Shown here: piece after piece, positions 53,940 to 62,578 of the stretch | Layout of the letters: each line of letters opens with the position of its first letter | Position numbering within the stretch: the first letter of the stretch is position 1 | Translations under genes and position numbers: made by a program | DNA from: Chthonomonadia bacterium | Lineage (GTDB): Bacteria > Armatimonadota > HRBIN16 | Assembly: GCA_013314755.1 (NCBI GenBank) | Contig: JABUFA010000017.1 | Coordinates: 1 to 64,000, forward strand | Reading direction: 5' to 3' | DNA: 64,000 nucleotides | The notes under the pieces: generated by a model | Told to the model about the DNA's origin: nothing | Database searches by the model: none | Seen by the model: the letters and a program-made list of their open reading frames with translations, nothing else

Positions 53940-54932
53940 ATGGTTCAGCAGTGGATAGCGAGGACTCTTCGCACTCGCGAGTTTGGCGTGGTGGTGGTGC
54001 TGATACTGCTGGTGCTGTTCATCAGCTCCACCGAAAAAGGCGAGGCGTTTCTGGGACCCATCAGTCTGCAGAATCTGTCTCGCCAGATTGCCCTGCTGGG
54101 TGTGTTTGCCATCGGCGAGGCGGTGGTGATTATCGCCGGCGGGATTGACCTGTCGGTGGGCACTCTCATCGGCTTTACGGGGGTGCTGTGCACCTATTTG
54201 CTGGCGAGAGCGGGCTGGTCGCTGGGCGCGAGCGTTCTTGCGGTGCTGGCGTTCTCGGCGGGAGTAGGGGTGATTCACGCCCTGCTCATCAACCGCTTTC
54301 GCCTTTTGCCCTTCATCGTTACGCTGGGGTCGCTGTTTATCTTCCTCAGCGTCGGTCAGCTAATGACCAACAACGTGCCCATCCCCGTCTCGCCGCAGGA
54401 TTCGCCATACTCAGAGGCGTTCCAGTTTCTGGGTAACGGCAAGATATGGAACATTCCTGTGCCTGTGTACATCATGCTGGGCGTGCTGATAGCGGTGTCG
54501 GTGTTGATGCATTTCACCGTGGTGGGCAGGCACATCTACGCGCTGGGCAACAACGAGGAAGCCACACGCCTGTCAGGTATCAGCGTGCTGCGTACACAGA
54601 TGATTGCCTACGGGCTGTGCAGTCTGCTGGCGGGACTGGCGGGCATCCTGTACGCCTCGTATCAGCGGCAGGGGATACCCGGCAGCGGGCTGTCGTATGA
54701 GCTGAAGGCGATTGCGGCGGCGGTGGTCAGCGGCTGTAGCCTCAGCGGGGGACAGGGCACGGTGATTGGAGCCGTCATTGGTGCCGGACTGCTCAACGTC
54801 ATTCTCAGCGGCATCAGCTTTGTCATCCAGCAGGGCGCCTCCAACTGGGAGGGGACAGTGGTGGGAACGATTCTGCTGGTGACCGCGGTGTTGAACCGCC
54901 TGCAACAGCAGTGGTTGTCCCGGAAACGCTGA
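53940..54932 (+). CDS. RbsC-type sugar ABC permease
   Basis: 330 residues with about ten transmembrane helices of the BPD_transp_2 family. Signatures: GEAVVIIAGGIDLSVGTLIGF near residue 60 and YALGNNEEATRLSGI in the loop that contacts the ATPase. It pairs with the binding protein upstream. The expected RbsA-type double ATPase gene is absent from the window, so the ATPase must be encoded elsewhere. Confidence 0.92.
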   Translation: MVQQWIARTLRTREFGVVVVLILLVLFISSTEKGEAFLGPISLQNLSRQIALLGVFAIGEAVVIIAGGIDLSVGTLIGFTGVLCTYLLARAGWSLGASVLAVLAFSAGVGVIHALLINRFRLLPFIVTLGSLFIFLSVGQLMTNNVPIPVSPQDSPYSEAFQFLGNGKIWNIPVPVYIMLGVLIAVSVLMHFTVVGRHIYALGNNEEATRLSGISVLRTQMIAYGLCSLLAGLAGILYASYQRQGIPGSGLSYELKAIAAAVVSGCSLSGGQGTVIGAVIGAGLLNVILSGISFVIQQGASNWEGTVVGTILLVTAVLNRLQQQWLSRKR

Positions 54933-54973
54933 GCGAGGCTCTGGGATTTGCGGCATCGTTAGCCCGCAACCTA

Positions 54974-55003
54974 TTGACAACTGACGGCATTGTCGGATAG
55001 AAT
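54974..55003 (+). promoter_or_regulatory. infC operon promoter
   Basis: TTGACA (54974-54979, perfect -35), 18 bases, TAGAAT (54998-55003). The transcript should start near 55010, about 38 bases before the AUC start of infC. Strongest promoter match in the window. Confidence 0.75.
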
Positions 55004-55047
55004 AAATCGCGTTGGTTTGCGCAAAACTTGGTCTGAGGTGAGGAAAC

Positions 55048-55566
55048 ATCAGAACGGATCTGCGGATCAACGAGCGCATCCGGGCACGCGAGGTGCGCGT
55101 CGTGGACGAGAACGGCGTGCAACTGGGTATTCTGCCCACCCGCGAAGCACTGCAATTAGCGCAGGAACGCGGATTAGACCTAATAGAAGTCGCCCCTCAG
55201 GCTAACCCTCCCGTGTGTCGCATCATGGACTACGGGAAGTTCAAGTACCAGCAGGCGAAACGGGAGAAGGAAGCACAGAAAAAGCAGCATGTCACGGAAG
55301 TGAAAGCCATCCGGGTGCGTCCCGGAACGGACGATCACGACCTGGAGTTCAAGCTGAATAATTGCATCCGGTTCTTAAAAGAGGGCGACAAAGTCAAAAT
55401 CACGGTGCTGTTCCGCAGCCGGGAGATCACCCGTCCCGAGATGGGGCAGAAGGTGATGGAGTTCTTTGCGAACGGTTGCGCCGAGGTGGGTGTGGTAGAA
55501 AGGCCCCCCGCCTTAGAAGGACGCACCATGACGATGGTACTGGCTCCGAAACCGAAAGGCAAGTAG
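55048..55566 (+). CDS. infC: Translation initiation factor IF-3, AUC start
   Basis: 172 residues if begun at ATC (55048). IF-3 binds the 30S subunit, prevents 70S formation and rejects wrong start codons. The conserved N-terminal strand RINERIRAREVRVVDENG lies upstream of the first conventional start (GTG at 55093). An in-frame TGA at 55039-55041 leaves only non-standard codons; ATC has GAGGTGAGG four bases upstream. Rare AUU/AUC starts are a known autoregulatory device in infC. The C-domain (TEVKAIRVRPGTDDHDLEFK) is complete. Confidence 0.93.
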   Translation: MRTDLRINERIRAREVRVVDENGVQLGILPTREALQLAQERGLDLIEVAPQANPPVCRIMDYGKFKYQQAKREKEAQKKQHVTEVKAIRVRPGTDDHDLEFKLNNCIRFLKEGDKVKITVLFRSREITRPEMGQKVMEFFANGCAEVGVVERPPALEGRTMTMVLAPKPKGK

Positions 55567-55596
55567 CGAGCAGACCGGTGGTCGTGTAAATGCAAG

Positions 55597-55621
55597 ATGG
55601 GGGAATATTCCCCCATTTTTC
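55597..55621 (+). terminator. Terminator/attenuator between infC and rpmI
   Basis: A perfect 20-base palindrome ATGGGGGAATATTCCCCCAT (55597-55616) followed by TTTT. It lies 31 bases after the infC stop and 35 before rpmI. It may lower expression of rpmI-rplT-pheST relative to infC, or act as an L20-responsive attenuator. Confidence 0.6.
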
Positions 55622-55650
55622 ACGCAGTACTCTGGTAAGGAGATGGTCAC

Positions 55651-55851
55651 ATGCCTAAACAGAAGATGAAAACGCATAAAACGGCGGCGAAGCGGTTCGC
55701 CCTGAGTGGGAAAGGGCGGTTAATCTGCCTCAACTCCGGCAACAGCCACATGTTCCTGCATAAAAGTGGCTCTCGGAAACGCCGGCTGGAGATTGAGAAA
55801 GAGGTCGACAAAGGCAGCCGCTGGCGCATGAAGCGCCTTCTGGGACTCTAA
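55651..55851 (+). CDS. rpmI: Ribosomal protein L35
   Basis: 66-residue basic large-subunit protein: MPKQKMKTHKTAAKRF and the C-terminal RMKRLLGL. Position between infC and rplT is the canonical order. GTAAGGAG upstream. Confidence 0.97.
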   Translation: MPKQKMKTHKTAAKRFALSGKGRLICLNSGNSHMFLHKSGSRKRRLEIEKEVDKGSRWRMKRLLGL

Positions 55852-55872
55852 TAAAAAGGGGGATGAGAAACT

Positions 55873-56244
55873 ATGCCACGTGTCAAACGGGGCACGATAA
55901 CCCATAAACGGCATAAGAAGATTATCGAGCGGGCTGAAGGCTACTGGGGACGGAAGAAAAACGTCTTCCGCCGCGCCAACGAGCAGGTGATGAAAAGCCT
56001 GCAGTACGCCTATCGCGACCGGCGCGTGCGCAAACGGCAGTTCCGTCGGCTGTGGATTACTCGAATCTCTGCTGCCTGCCGGGCAGAGGGTCTGCCGTAC
56101 AACCGCTTCATCGAAGGGCTGGCAAAGGCAGGCGTCGCGCTGGACCGCAAGGTGATGGCGGATATGGCGGTGAACCAGCCGGATGCCTTCCGCGAACTGG
56201 TGGCAATCGCCCGGCAACATGCCACTTTAGCCACGGTGGGGTAG
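55873..56244 (+). CDS. rplT: Ribosomal protein L20
   Basis: 123 residues: [44 protein letters not shown] and [21 protein letters not shown]. It binds 23S rRNA early in assembly and in other bacteria represses its own operon. Ends two bases before the pheS start codon. Confidence 0.98.
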   Translation: MPRVKRGTITHKRHKKIIERAEGYWGRKKNVFRRANEQVMKSLQYAYRDRRVRKRQFRRLWITRISAACRAEGLPYNRFIEGLAKAGVALDRKVMADMAVNQPDAFRELVAIARQHATLATVG

Positions 56245-56246
56245 CG

Positions 56247-57236
56247 TTGGAAGAGCGTGTTCATGCGCTGTTAGAGGAAGCCATTCAAGCCATCCAGTCT
56301 GCCGATAGCACGGCGCAGCTGGAGGAGGTGGAAACACGCTATCTGGGGCGTAAAGGGCGCGTGACGGAACTGCTGCGCTCTCTGCCGACCCTGCCTCCCG
56401 AACAGCGACCGCGCTTCGGGCAGCTGCTGAACACAGTCAAAGCGCAACTGCAGGAGCAGGTTGAACAGCGGCGCGCCGAACTGCAACGGCGGGAAAGGGA
56501 AGAACGCCTGCGTGCCGAGCGGGTGGATATTACCCTGCCTGCCCGCCCCCTGCGTGTGGGGCTGAAACACCCGTTAACGCAGACCATGGAGCGCGTGCGC
56601 GCCGCGTTAATCGGTCTCGGCTTCGAGTTCGTGGACAGTCCCGAACTGGACGACTACCGCTACAACTTCGGTGCCTTGAACTACCCCGACGACCACCCCG
56701 CCATGGACGAACAGATGTCCTTCTACATCTCCGACACCCGCCTTCTGCGTACCCAAACCACCAGCGTGCAGGGGCGTGTGATGGAGAAGCGGAAACCACC
56801 GTTCCGTATCGCCGTTATCGGGCGGTGCTTCCGCAATGAAACCGTGGATGCCACCCATCACCATACCTTCCACCAGGTGGATGCCTTTATGGTGGACCGG
56901 GGCATCAGCATGGCGGACCTGAAAGGGGTGCTCGCGGCGTTCGCGCGGCAGATGTTCGGTGAGGATGTGCAGGTGCGTTTCCGCCCCGACTTCTTCCCCT
57001 TCGTGGAGCCGGGCGTGGATTACGCCATCTACTGGCAGGGCGGATGGCTGGAGCTGGGAGGCGCGGGGCTGATACACCCCAATATCCTGCGTGCGCACGG
57101 CATTGACCCCCAGAAGTGGACCGGTTTCGCTTTTGGGCTGGGGATTGAGCGCATCCCCATGATTCAGTACCAGATTGACGACCTGAGACTGTTCCTTGAG
57201 AACGACCTTCGCTTCCTGCAAAGGTATGGGGCGTAA
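56247..57236 (+). CDS. pheS: Phenylalanyl-tRNA synthetase alpha subunit
   Basis: 329 residues, normal length, from a TTG start (56247) with GGTGGGG upstream; no ATG gives the conserved N-terminal coiled coil. Class II motifs: HPLTQTMERVRAALIGLGFEF, motif 2 GRCFRNETVDATHHHTFHQV, motif 3 FGLGIERIPMI. Forms the alpha2beta2 enzyme with PheT, whose gene starts three bases later. Confidence 0.96.
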   Translation: MEERVHALLEEAIQAIQSADSTAQLEEVETRYLGRKGRVTELLRSLPTLPPEQRPRFGQLLNTVKAQLQEQVEQRRAELQRREREERLRAERVDITLPARPLRVGLKHPLTQTMERVRAALIGLGFEFVDSPELDDYRYNFGALNYPDDHPAMDEQMSFYISDTRLLRTQTTSVQGRVMEKRKPPFRIAVIGRCFRNETVDATHHHTFHQVDAFMVDRGISMADLKGVLAAFARQMFGEDVQVRFRPDFFPFVEPGVDYAIYWQGGWLELGGAGLIHPNILRAHGIDPQKWTGFAFGLGIERIPMIQYQIDDLRLFLENDLRFLQRYGA

Positions 57237-57238
57237 GT

Positions 57239-59281
57239 ATGCGTGTGCCGATAGAGTGGTTGAAAGAGTATGTGGACGTTCAGGCATCGCCTGAGGAGCT
57301 GGCGCATCGCCTGACGATGGCGGGGCTGGAAGTAGAAGCCATCGAGCACGACGAGGGCGAGCCGGTGCTGAACGTCAAGGTCACGCCTAACCGCGGCGAC
57401 TGTCTGTCCATGGTGGGTGTGGCTCGCGAGGTGGCGGCGCTGTACGGATTGCCCCTGCGCCACCCGATGCCTTCGGCACGTTCGGACGAGCCCGGCGACG
57501 CCGCGCAGTATGCACACATCCAGATTATCGACGAAGACCTCTGTCCGCGTTATGCTGCGCGGGTAGTGCGTAACGTGCGCATCGCCCCCTCGCCGGAGTG
57601 GATGCAGAAACGGCTCACCCTGGCGGGAATGCGCCCCATTAACAACGTGGTGGACGTGACCAACTATGTGATGCTGGAGCTGGGACAGCCCCTGCACGCC
57701 TTTGACCTGGACCTTCTGCCGGGCGGACAGATTGTGGTGCGCCGGGCGAAATCGGGCGAGAGGATTGTCACGCTGGACGGCATTGAGCGCGAGCTCCAGC
57801 CCGAAATGCTGATGATTTGCGATGCCACGCATCCGGTGGCGGTGGCGGGCGTAATGGGCGGCGGCGAAACGGAAGTGACCCCGAACACGCGCCGCGTGCT
57901 GCTTGAGTCGGCGCACTTTAATCCCACCTCTATCCGGCGCACCTCGCAGAGACTGCAGCTATCTACCGAAGCCTCCTACCGCTTCGAGCGGGTGGTGGAC
58001 CCGGGGGGAGTGGTTTCTGCGCTGGACAGGGCATGTGAACTGCTTCAGCAGATTGGCGCCGGCGAGCCGGTGTCCGGAGTGGTGGATGTGTATCCGCGCC
58101 CGGCACAGGAGCGCACGGTTACCCTGCGCCCCGAACGCTGTAACCTTCTGCTGGGGCTGAATCTGGACGCCCAGACGATGGTGGATTGCCTGCGCAGGCT
58201 CCAGCTGAAAGCCGAACTGCGCGATGGGGTTATTCACGTTACCGTGCCGACCTTCCGCCCTGACCTGAATATTGAAGAAGACCTGGCGGAAGAGGTCGGG
58301 CGAGTGTACGGTTACGAGAATATTCCCGAACGCCTGCCTTTCGGACATACGCACCGCGGCGGCGACAGCCCGGATACGCGCCTCATTCGCCCCCTGCAGG
58401 AGGCGTTCGTACGAGCAGGTCTGATTGAAGTGCATACACACACCCTGCGTGCGCCCGGTCCGCTGGATGACCCTGCCCGCACTCCGGTGCGCGTGCGCAA
58501 CGCTGCCAGCGAGGAGCTCAGCACCCTGCGAAACTCGCTTATCCCCTCGCTGATGGATGTGGTGGTGCACAACCTGGCAAGGCGGCAGACCGAAATCTTT
58601 CTGTTTGAAGTGGGCAGGGTATTCCGCGTCCTGCCCGACGGGGATTATGAGGAGACGCTGAAAGCGGGTTTCGCCATCACCGGCTCGGTGTTCCCACCCG
58701 GCTGGGATGCCCGCTATCCCGCCGCCGATTTCTTCACCGCGAAGGGTATCGTGCAGACCCTGCTGGAGACGGTAGGTGTGGACGAGGCTCTGTACGTGCC
58801 CGCTTCCGACCCGCGCTTCCATCCGGGGCGCAGTGCCAGGGTTCTGGTCGGCGAGCGCGAGGTGGGCATCTTCGGCGAACTGCACCCCGACATTCTGGAA
58901 AAGCTGGATATTGCCCGGCGCACGGTGCTGGCTGGCGAGTTTGACGTGTATACGCTCTGGTCGCTGGCGACGCGGCGCGTGCGCTATGTGCCTCTGCCCA
59001 GATACCCTGCGGTCCTGCGCGACCTGGCGGTGGTCGCCCCCGAAGACCTGCCCTACCAGCAGGTGGAACAGACGGTGCGACAGGCAGGCGGCGACCTTCT
59101 GGAGAGCGTGCGGCTGTTCGACGTTTATCGCGGCGAGCGAATCCCCGAAGGCACGCGCAGTCTTGCCCTGTCGTTGACCTTCCGCAGCCGTGAACGCACC
59201 CTGACCGATGATGAGGTAGACCAAATCGTTGGGCGCATCGTGCAGGCTCTGGAAGGTATCGGCGCGAAACTGAGAGCGTGA
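57239..59281 (+). CDS. pheT: Phenylalanyl-tRNA synthetase beta subunit, short form
   Basis: 680 residues against about 790-800 for the usual bacterial PheT. The N-terminal helix-strand (VPIEWLKEYVDVQASPEELAHRL) runs straight from MAGLEVEAIEHDEGE into NVKVTPNRGDCLSMVG, so the roughly 110-residue B2 OB-fold tRNA-binding domain is missing. B3/B4, B5 and the catalytic-like domain are present, and the C-terminal anticodon-binding FDX-ACB domain is complete (PLPRYPAVLRDLAVV). No frameshift is seen. Confidence 0.96.
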   Translation: MRVPIEWLKEYVDVQASPEELAHRLTMAGLEVEAIEHDEGEPVLNVKVTPNRGDCLSMVGVAREVAALYGLPLRHPMPSARSDEPGDAAQYAHIQIIDEDLCPRYAARVVRNVRIAPSPEWMQKRLTLAGMRPINNVVDVTNYVMLELGQPLHAFDLDLLPGGQIVVRRAKSGERIVTLDGIERELQPEMLMICDATHPVAVAGVMGGGETEVTPNTRRVLLESAHFNPTSIRRTSQRLQLSTEASYRFERVVDPGGVVSALDRACELLQQIGAGEPVSGVVDVYPRPAQERTVTLRPERCNLLLGLNLDAQTMVDCLRRLQLKAELRDGVIHVTVPTFRPDLNIEEDLAEEVGRVYGYENIPERLPFGHTHRGGDSPDTRLIRPLQEAFVRAGLIEVHTHTLRAPGPLDDPARTPVRVRNAASEELSTLRNSLIPSLMDVVVHNLARRQTEIFLFEVGRVFRVLPDGDYEETLKAGFAITGSVFPPGWDARYPAADFFTAKGIVQTLLETVGVDEALYVPASDPRFHPGRSARVLVGEREVGIFGELHPDILEKLDIARRTVLAGEFDVYTLWSLATRRVRYVPLPRYPAVLRDLAVVAPEDLPYQQVEQTVRQAGGDLLESVRLFDVYRGERIPEGTRSLALSLTFRSRERTLTDDEVDQIVGRIVQALEGIGAKLRA

Positions 59282-59287
59282 GCGGTG

Positions 59288-59296
59288 TGGTACAAT
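59288..59296 (+). promoter_or_regulatory. Extended -10 upstream of antitoxin-like gene
   Basis: TGGTACAAT, an extended -10 without a clear -35. The following bases GTAGTGGCGC (59302-59311) also occur just after the rplS -10 (26191-26200), at a similar distance. Confidence 0.35.
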
Positions 59297-59328
59297 CTTT
59301 GTAGTGGCGCTTTTTGGGGGCCGGGGCG

Positions 59329-59574
59329 ATGCGTGACTTAATCGTTGAAGCGGAGTTTGACGGGCACAGTTTTATCACTCGCGAGCCGATAGACCTGCCA
59401 GCAGGTCAGCGCGTGCGCCTGATTGTTCAGCCTGTCATACAGGTTCAAAGTGGAGCGGATCTGGTGGAATACTGGCGCCGTGCTCAGGTGATAGGGATAT
59501 GGGCAGACCGCAAGGCGGATCGTCCTCATTTAGCCCGCCATCTGCGCCGTAGAGCCGAAAAGCGTGCTCCCTGA
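59329..59574 (+). CDS. AF2212/DUF104-like antitoxin, orphan
   Basis: 81 residues. The N-terminal beta region (MRDLIVEAEFDGHSFITREP, then IDLPAGQRVRLIV) matches the swapped-hairpin AbrB-like AF2212/DUF104 antitoxin pattern, and the tail GIWADRKAD...LRRRAEKR matches the partner-binding tail of such antitoxins. No PIN toxin gene follows; the next gene is a thioredoxin/NHL protein. Probably an orphan or a trans-acting antitoxin. Confidence 0.7.
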   Translation: MRDLIVEAEFDGHSFITREPIDLPAGQRVRLIVQPVIQVQSGADLVEYWRRAQVIGIWADRKADRPHLARHLRRRAEKRAP

Positions 59575-59625
59575 AAGACCTCAGCGCTTGGGAACCTTTC
59601 TCCGTCATTTAACGATACTAAAAGT

Positions 59626-61620
59626 ATGAACTACACGCATACCATCAGCTACAAACCCTTGTTCTGGCTGGCGGTCATAGCGGGCATGGGACTGCTCGCC
59701 CTGCCTTACCTGCACCAGCAAACACCACAGGAGAATGCCCAGATGCCGATATATCAACCGTCTGTGAACGCGCCTGAGTTCCCCGAAGGGCTGGAGTGGC
59801 TGAACACCGACCGCCCTCTGCGCCTGAAAGACCTTCGGGGCAAAATCGTGATGCTGGACTTCTGGACATATTGCTGTATCAACTGCATGCATATCATCCC
59901 CGACCTGAAACGGTTGGAGAAAAAATATCCCAATGAGCTGGTGGTTATCGGCGTCCACTCCGCCAAGTTCACCACCGAGAAGGAGAGCGAAAACATCCGG
60001 CAAGCCATCCTGCGCTATCGCATTGAACACCCGGTGGTGAACGACCGCGATATGTTGATTTGGAGCACCTACGGCGCCCGCGCCTGGCCCACAGTTGTGC
60101 TGATAGACCCCACGGGCAAGGTGGTCGGGGCGATGTCCGGCGAGGGCATCTATGAACCGTTTGACCGCGCCATTCAGGAGCTGATTGCCCGACACGACCC
60201 GCGCGGGGAGATAGACCGTACGCCCCTGAAACTGAAACTGGAGCGGGAGAAGACCCCGCGCAGTATTCTGGAGTTCCCCGGCAAAGTGCTGGCGGACGAG
60301 CGCAGCGGGCAGCTCTTCATCGCCGACTCCGGGCACAACCGCATCGTGGTGCTGTCGCTGGCAGATGGCACGTTGAAGGAGGTCATCGGCAGCGGCGAGG
60401 AGGGCTTCAAGGACGGCAGCTTCCAAACCGCGCAGTTCCGCCATCCGCAGGGGATGGCTTATGATGGCAAACGCCTGTACGTCGCCGATACCGAGAACCA
60501 CGTCATCCGTCTAATCGATTTCATTAAGCGCACGGTCAGCACAGTCGCGGGCACAGGTCAGCAGGCGCGTTATTGGCCCGAAGGCGGCAGTGCACGTGAA
60601 ACCGACCTGAGCTCGCCGTGGGATGTGGTGCTCGTAGGCGATACGCTGTATATCGCGATGGCGGGCGTCCATCAGCTGTGGAAGCTGGACCTCTCCAAAG
60701 GCGTGGTGGAGCCTTATGCCGGCAGTGGGCGCGAGGCACGCTTCGACAGCACGCTTCTACAATCCGCGCTGGCACAGCCATCGGGCATCACCACCGACGG
60801 CAAGAGGCTGTACTTTGCCGACAGTGAATCCAGCTCCATTCGCGCCGCCGACCTCAACCCAAATGGTCGAGTGGAAACCCTGGTAGGGGGCGACCTGTTT
60901 GACTTTGGCGACATCGACGGCGAGGGCAGGCGTGCTCGGCTACAGCATCCGCTGGGCGTGGTGTACCACGACGGCTCCCTGTATATCGCCGACACCTACA
61001 ATAATAAAATCAAGCGTTACGACCTCGCCACCGGGCGTATTGAGACATTTCTGGGCGATGGGTCGGCGGGAATGCGCGATGGCGACCAGCCTACCTTTGA
61101 CGAGCCAGGCGGGCTGAGTATCGCAGGGGGCAAGCTGTACATCGCCGACACCAACAATCATGCCATTCGCATCGCCGACCTGAAGAGCCGACGGGTGGAA
61201 ACGCTGGTCATTCGGGGGCTGGAGAAGCTGCGTCCGCCCAGGGCCGCCATGCGCCCGGAGGAGATAGCTGTAGAGCCTCAAGCCGTGCAGGCTGGAACGG
61301 TGGAACTGGTGGTGAATCTCGTCCTTCCGGAGGGATACAAACTGAACCCGCAAGCTCCCTCCCGTCTATCGGTGAAGGCGAACCCTGCCTCGGCGATGGG
61401 TGGTTTGCCTGCAGATGGGGTCTCCGTGCAGAGCCTGCCTGTTCGCGTGCCCCTTCAGGTGGCAAAGGATGGGGAGGTTATCCTCTCTGCCGACGTTTAC
61501 TACTGCCAGACGGGCAAGGAGGCGCTCTGCTACTTCAAACCACTGCAGTGGCGCATTCCCCTGAAGGTCCAGGCAGGCGGCAGGGCGAGGGTAGAAGTTA
61601 CTCACTCCCTGCGCCTGTAG
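59626..61620 (+). CDS. NHLRC2-like thioredoxin-NHL protein
   Basis: 664 residues. An N-terminal transmembrane anchor (about 8-27) is followed by a thioredoxin-like domain (50-190) with the CCINC motif (WTYCCINCMHIIPDL), then a six-bladed NHL propeller (about 200-530; repeated LYIADTxNNxI blades), and a C-terminal beta domain. The layout equals that of the NHLRC2 family (thioredoxin plus NHL). Probably faces the cell exterior. No clear ribosome site; GATACT at 59614-59619 lies just before the ATG. It overlaps oxyR by 23 bases, tail to tail. Confidence 0.88.
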   Translation: MNYTHTISYKPLFWLAVIAGMGLLALPYLHQQTPQENAQMPIYQPSVNAPEFPEGLEWLNTDRPLRLKDLRGKIVMLDFWTYCCINCMHIIPDLKRLEKKYPNELVVIGVHSAKFTTEKESENIRQAILRYRIEHPVVNDRDMLIWSTYGARAWPTVVLIDPTGKVVGAMSGEGIYEPFDRAIQELIARHDPRGEIDRTPLKLKLEREKTPRSILEFPGKVLADERSGQLFIADSGHNRIVVLSLADGTLKEVIGSGEEGFKDGSFQTAQFRHPQGMAYDGKRLYVADTENHVIRLIDFIKRTVSTVAGTGQQARYWPEGGSARETDLSSPWDVVLVGDTLYIAMAGVHQLWKLDLSKGVVEPYAGSGREARFDSTLLQSALAQPSGITTDGKRLYFADSESSSIRAADLNPNGRVETLVGGDLFDFGDIDGEGRRARLQHPLGVVYHDGSLYIADTYNNKIKRYDLATGRIETFLGDGSAGMRDGDQPTFDEPGGLSIAGGKLYIADTNNHAIRIADLKSRRVETLVIRGLEKLRPPRAAMRPEEIAVEPQAVQAGTVELVVNLVLPEGYKLNPQAPSRLSVKANPASAMGGLPADGVSVQSLPVRVPLQVAKDGEVILSADVYYCQTGKEALCYFKPLQWRIPLKVQAGGRARVEVTHSLRL

Positions 61621-62557
61621 CAGAGGCGAGGGGTTCTCTGTCCAACACAGGACGAGGATAGGCGCGGCGCATGGTGTCCGCGATTTCGCGTAGAGCTGCG
61701 TCAAACGGGTAGCTCTTCCTCCAGACCAGCGCGATGGTGCGAGCGGGAGCCGGCTCCGCAAATGCGCGAACACATAACTGCGGGTCGGTGACTTCGTGCG
61801 CCACGGCAATCGCGGGGATGAGCGTAACGCCCTCACCGTTCGCCACGATTTGTACCAGCGTCGTCAGGCTTGTCGCGCGGAAGGCGTCAATATGCGCGTT
61901 TGTCTTGGCGCACAGGGTGCGTGCCTGCTCGCCGAAACAGTGCTCCTCCTGAAGCACAAAGACGGTGACGCCGGCGAGTTTCTCCGTTTGCAATGCATCT
62001 GTGGTGGCAGCGAGCGGATGGGTGCGTGGAAGAACCAGCATAAAGGGGTCACGGGCAATCACTTCCGCGTCCACATCACCGACTTCCGTTTCAAGAGATA
62101 GTAATCCCGCGTCCAGATGCCCCGCGTGCAGGTCGCGCAAGATTGCCGTCGTTTTCTCTTCAATCCAGCGGATGCTGAGGCGTGGATATGCCTCGCGCAG
62201 CACCGGAGTTAACTTCGGGAGCAGGTAGGGTGAAATCGTTGGGATGACGCCGATGTGCAGTGTTGCAGAGAACGGGTCGCCGAACCGGTGGGCAATCTCC
62301 ACAAGGGCGTCTGCCTCGCGCAAGATGAGACGAGCCTGCCTGACAAACGCACGTCCGGCGGGCGTGAGGATGACGCGCCGCTTGTCGCGCTCGAAGAGAC
62401 GCACGCCCAGCGCCCTCTCTATCTGAGCCAGCTGCGCGCTGAGGGACGGCTGAGAGACGTAACAGCGTTCTGCCGCCTCCCGAAAGTTGAGCACGTCGGC
62501 AAGCGCGACGACGTATTGCAGTTGCCGCAGGGTGAACGGATGTGGCTTCGGGTTCAT
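61598..62557 (-). CDS. oxyR: OxyR-type LysR peroxide sensor
   Basis: 319 residues. N-terminal winged helix (FTLRQLQYVVALADVLNFREAAERCYVSQPSLSAQL) and a LysR substrate domain. Cys207 and Cys216 in EEHCFGEQARTLCAK have the same spacing as E. coli OxyR C199/C208, the disulfide switch that senses hydrogen peroxide; the following FRATSLTTL matches too. Divergent from katG, 112 bases apart, as for an OxyR-controlled catalase. Confidence 0.93.
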   Translation of the reverse strand: MNPKPHPFTLRQLQYVVALADVLNFREAAERCYVSQPSLSAQLAQIERALGVRLFERDKRRVILTPAGRAFVRQARLILREADALVEIAHRFGDPFSATLHIGVIPTISPYLLPKLTPVLREAYPRLSIRWIEEKTTAILRDLHAGHLDAGLLSLETEVGDVDAEVIARDPFMLVLPRTHPLAATTDALQTEKLAGVTVFVLQEEHCFGEQARTLCAKTNAHIDAFRATSLTTLVQIVANGEGVTLIPAIAVAHEVTDPQLCVRAFAEPAPARTIALVWRKSYPFDAALREIADTMRRAYPRPVLDREPLASATGAGSE

Positions 62558-62570
62558 AGCTATATTCTAT
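62556..62570. promoter_or_regulatory. Candidate OxyR operator
   Basis: ATAG-N7-CTAT, the half-element of the E. coli OxyR site (ATAGnTnnnAnCTAT), overlapping the oxyR start codon. A second element seven bases on toward katG is weak. Position suits autorepression of oxyR plus activation of katG. Confidence 0.45.
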
Positions 62571-62578
62571 CACAATAA

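Noticed and set aside
55093-55566. GTG at 55093 as the IF-3 start
   Set aside because: It would remove the conserved RINERIRAREV segment; ATC 55048 with a good ribosome site restores it.
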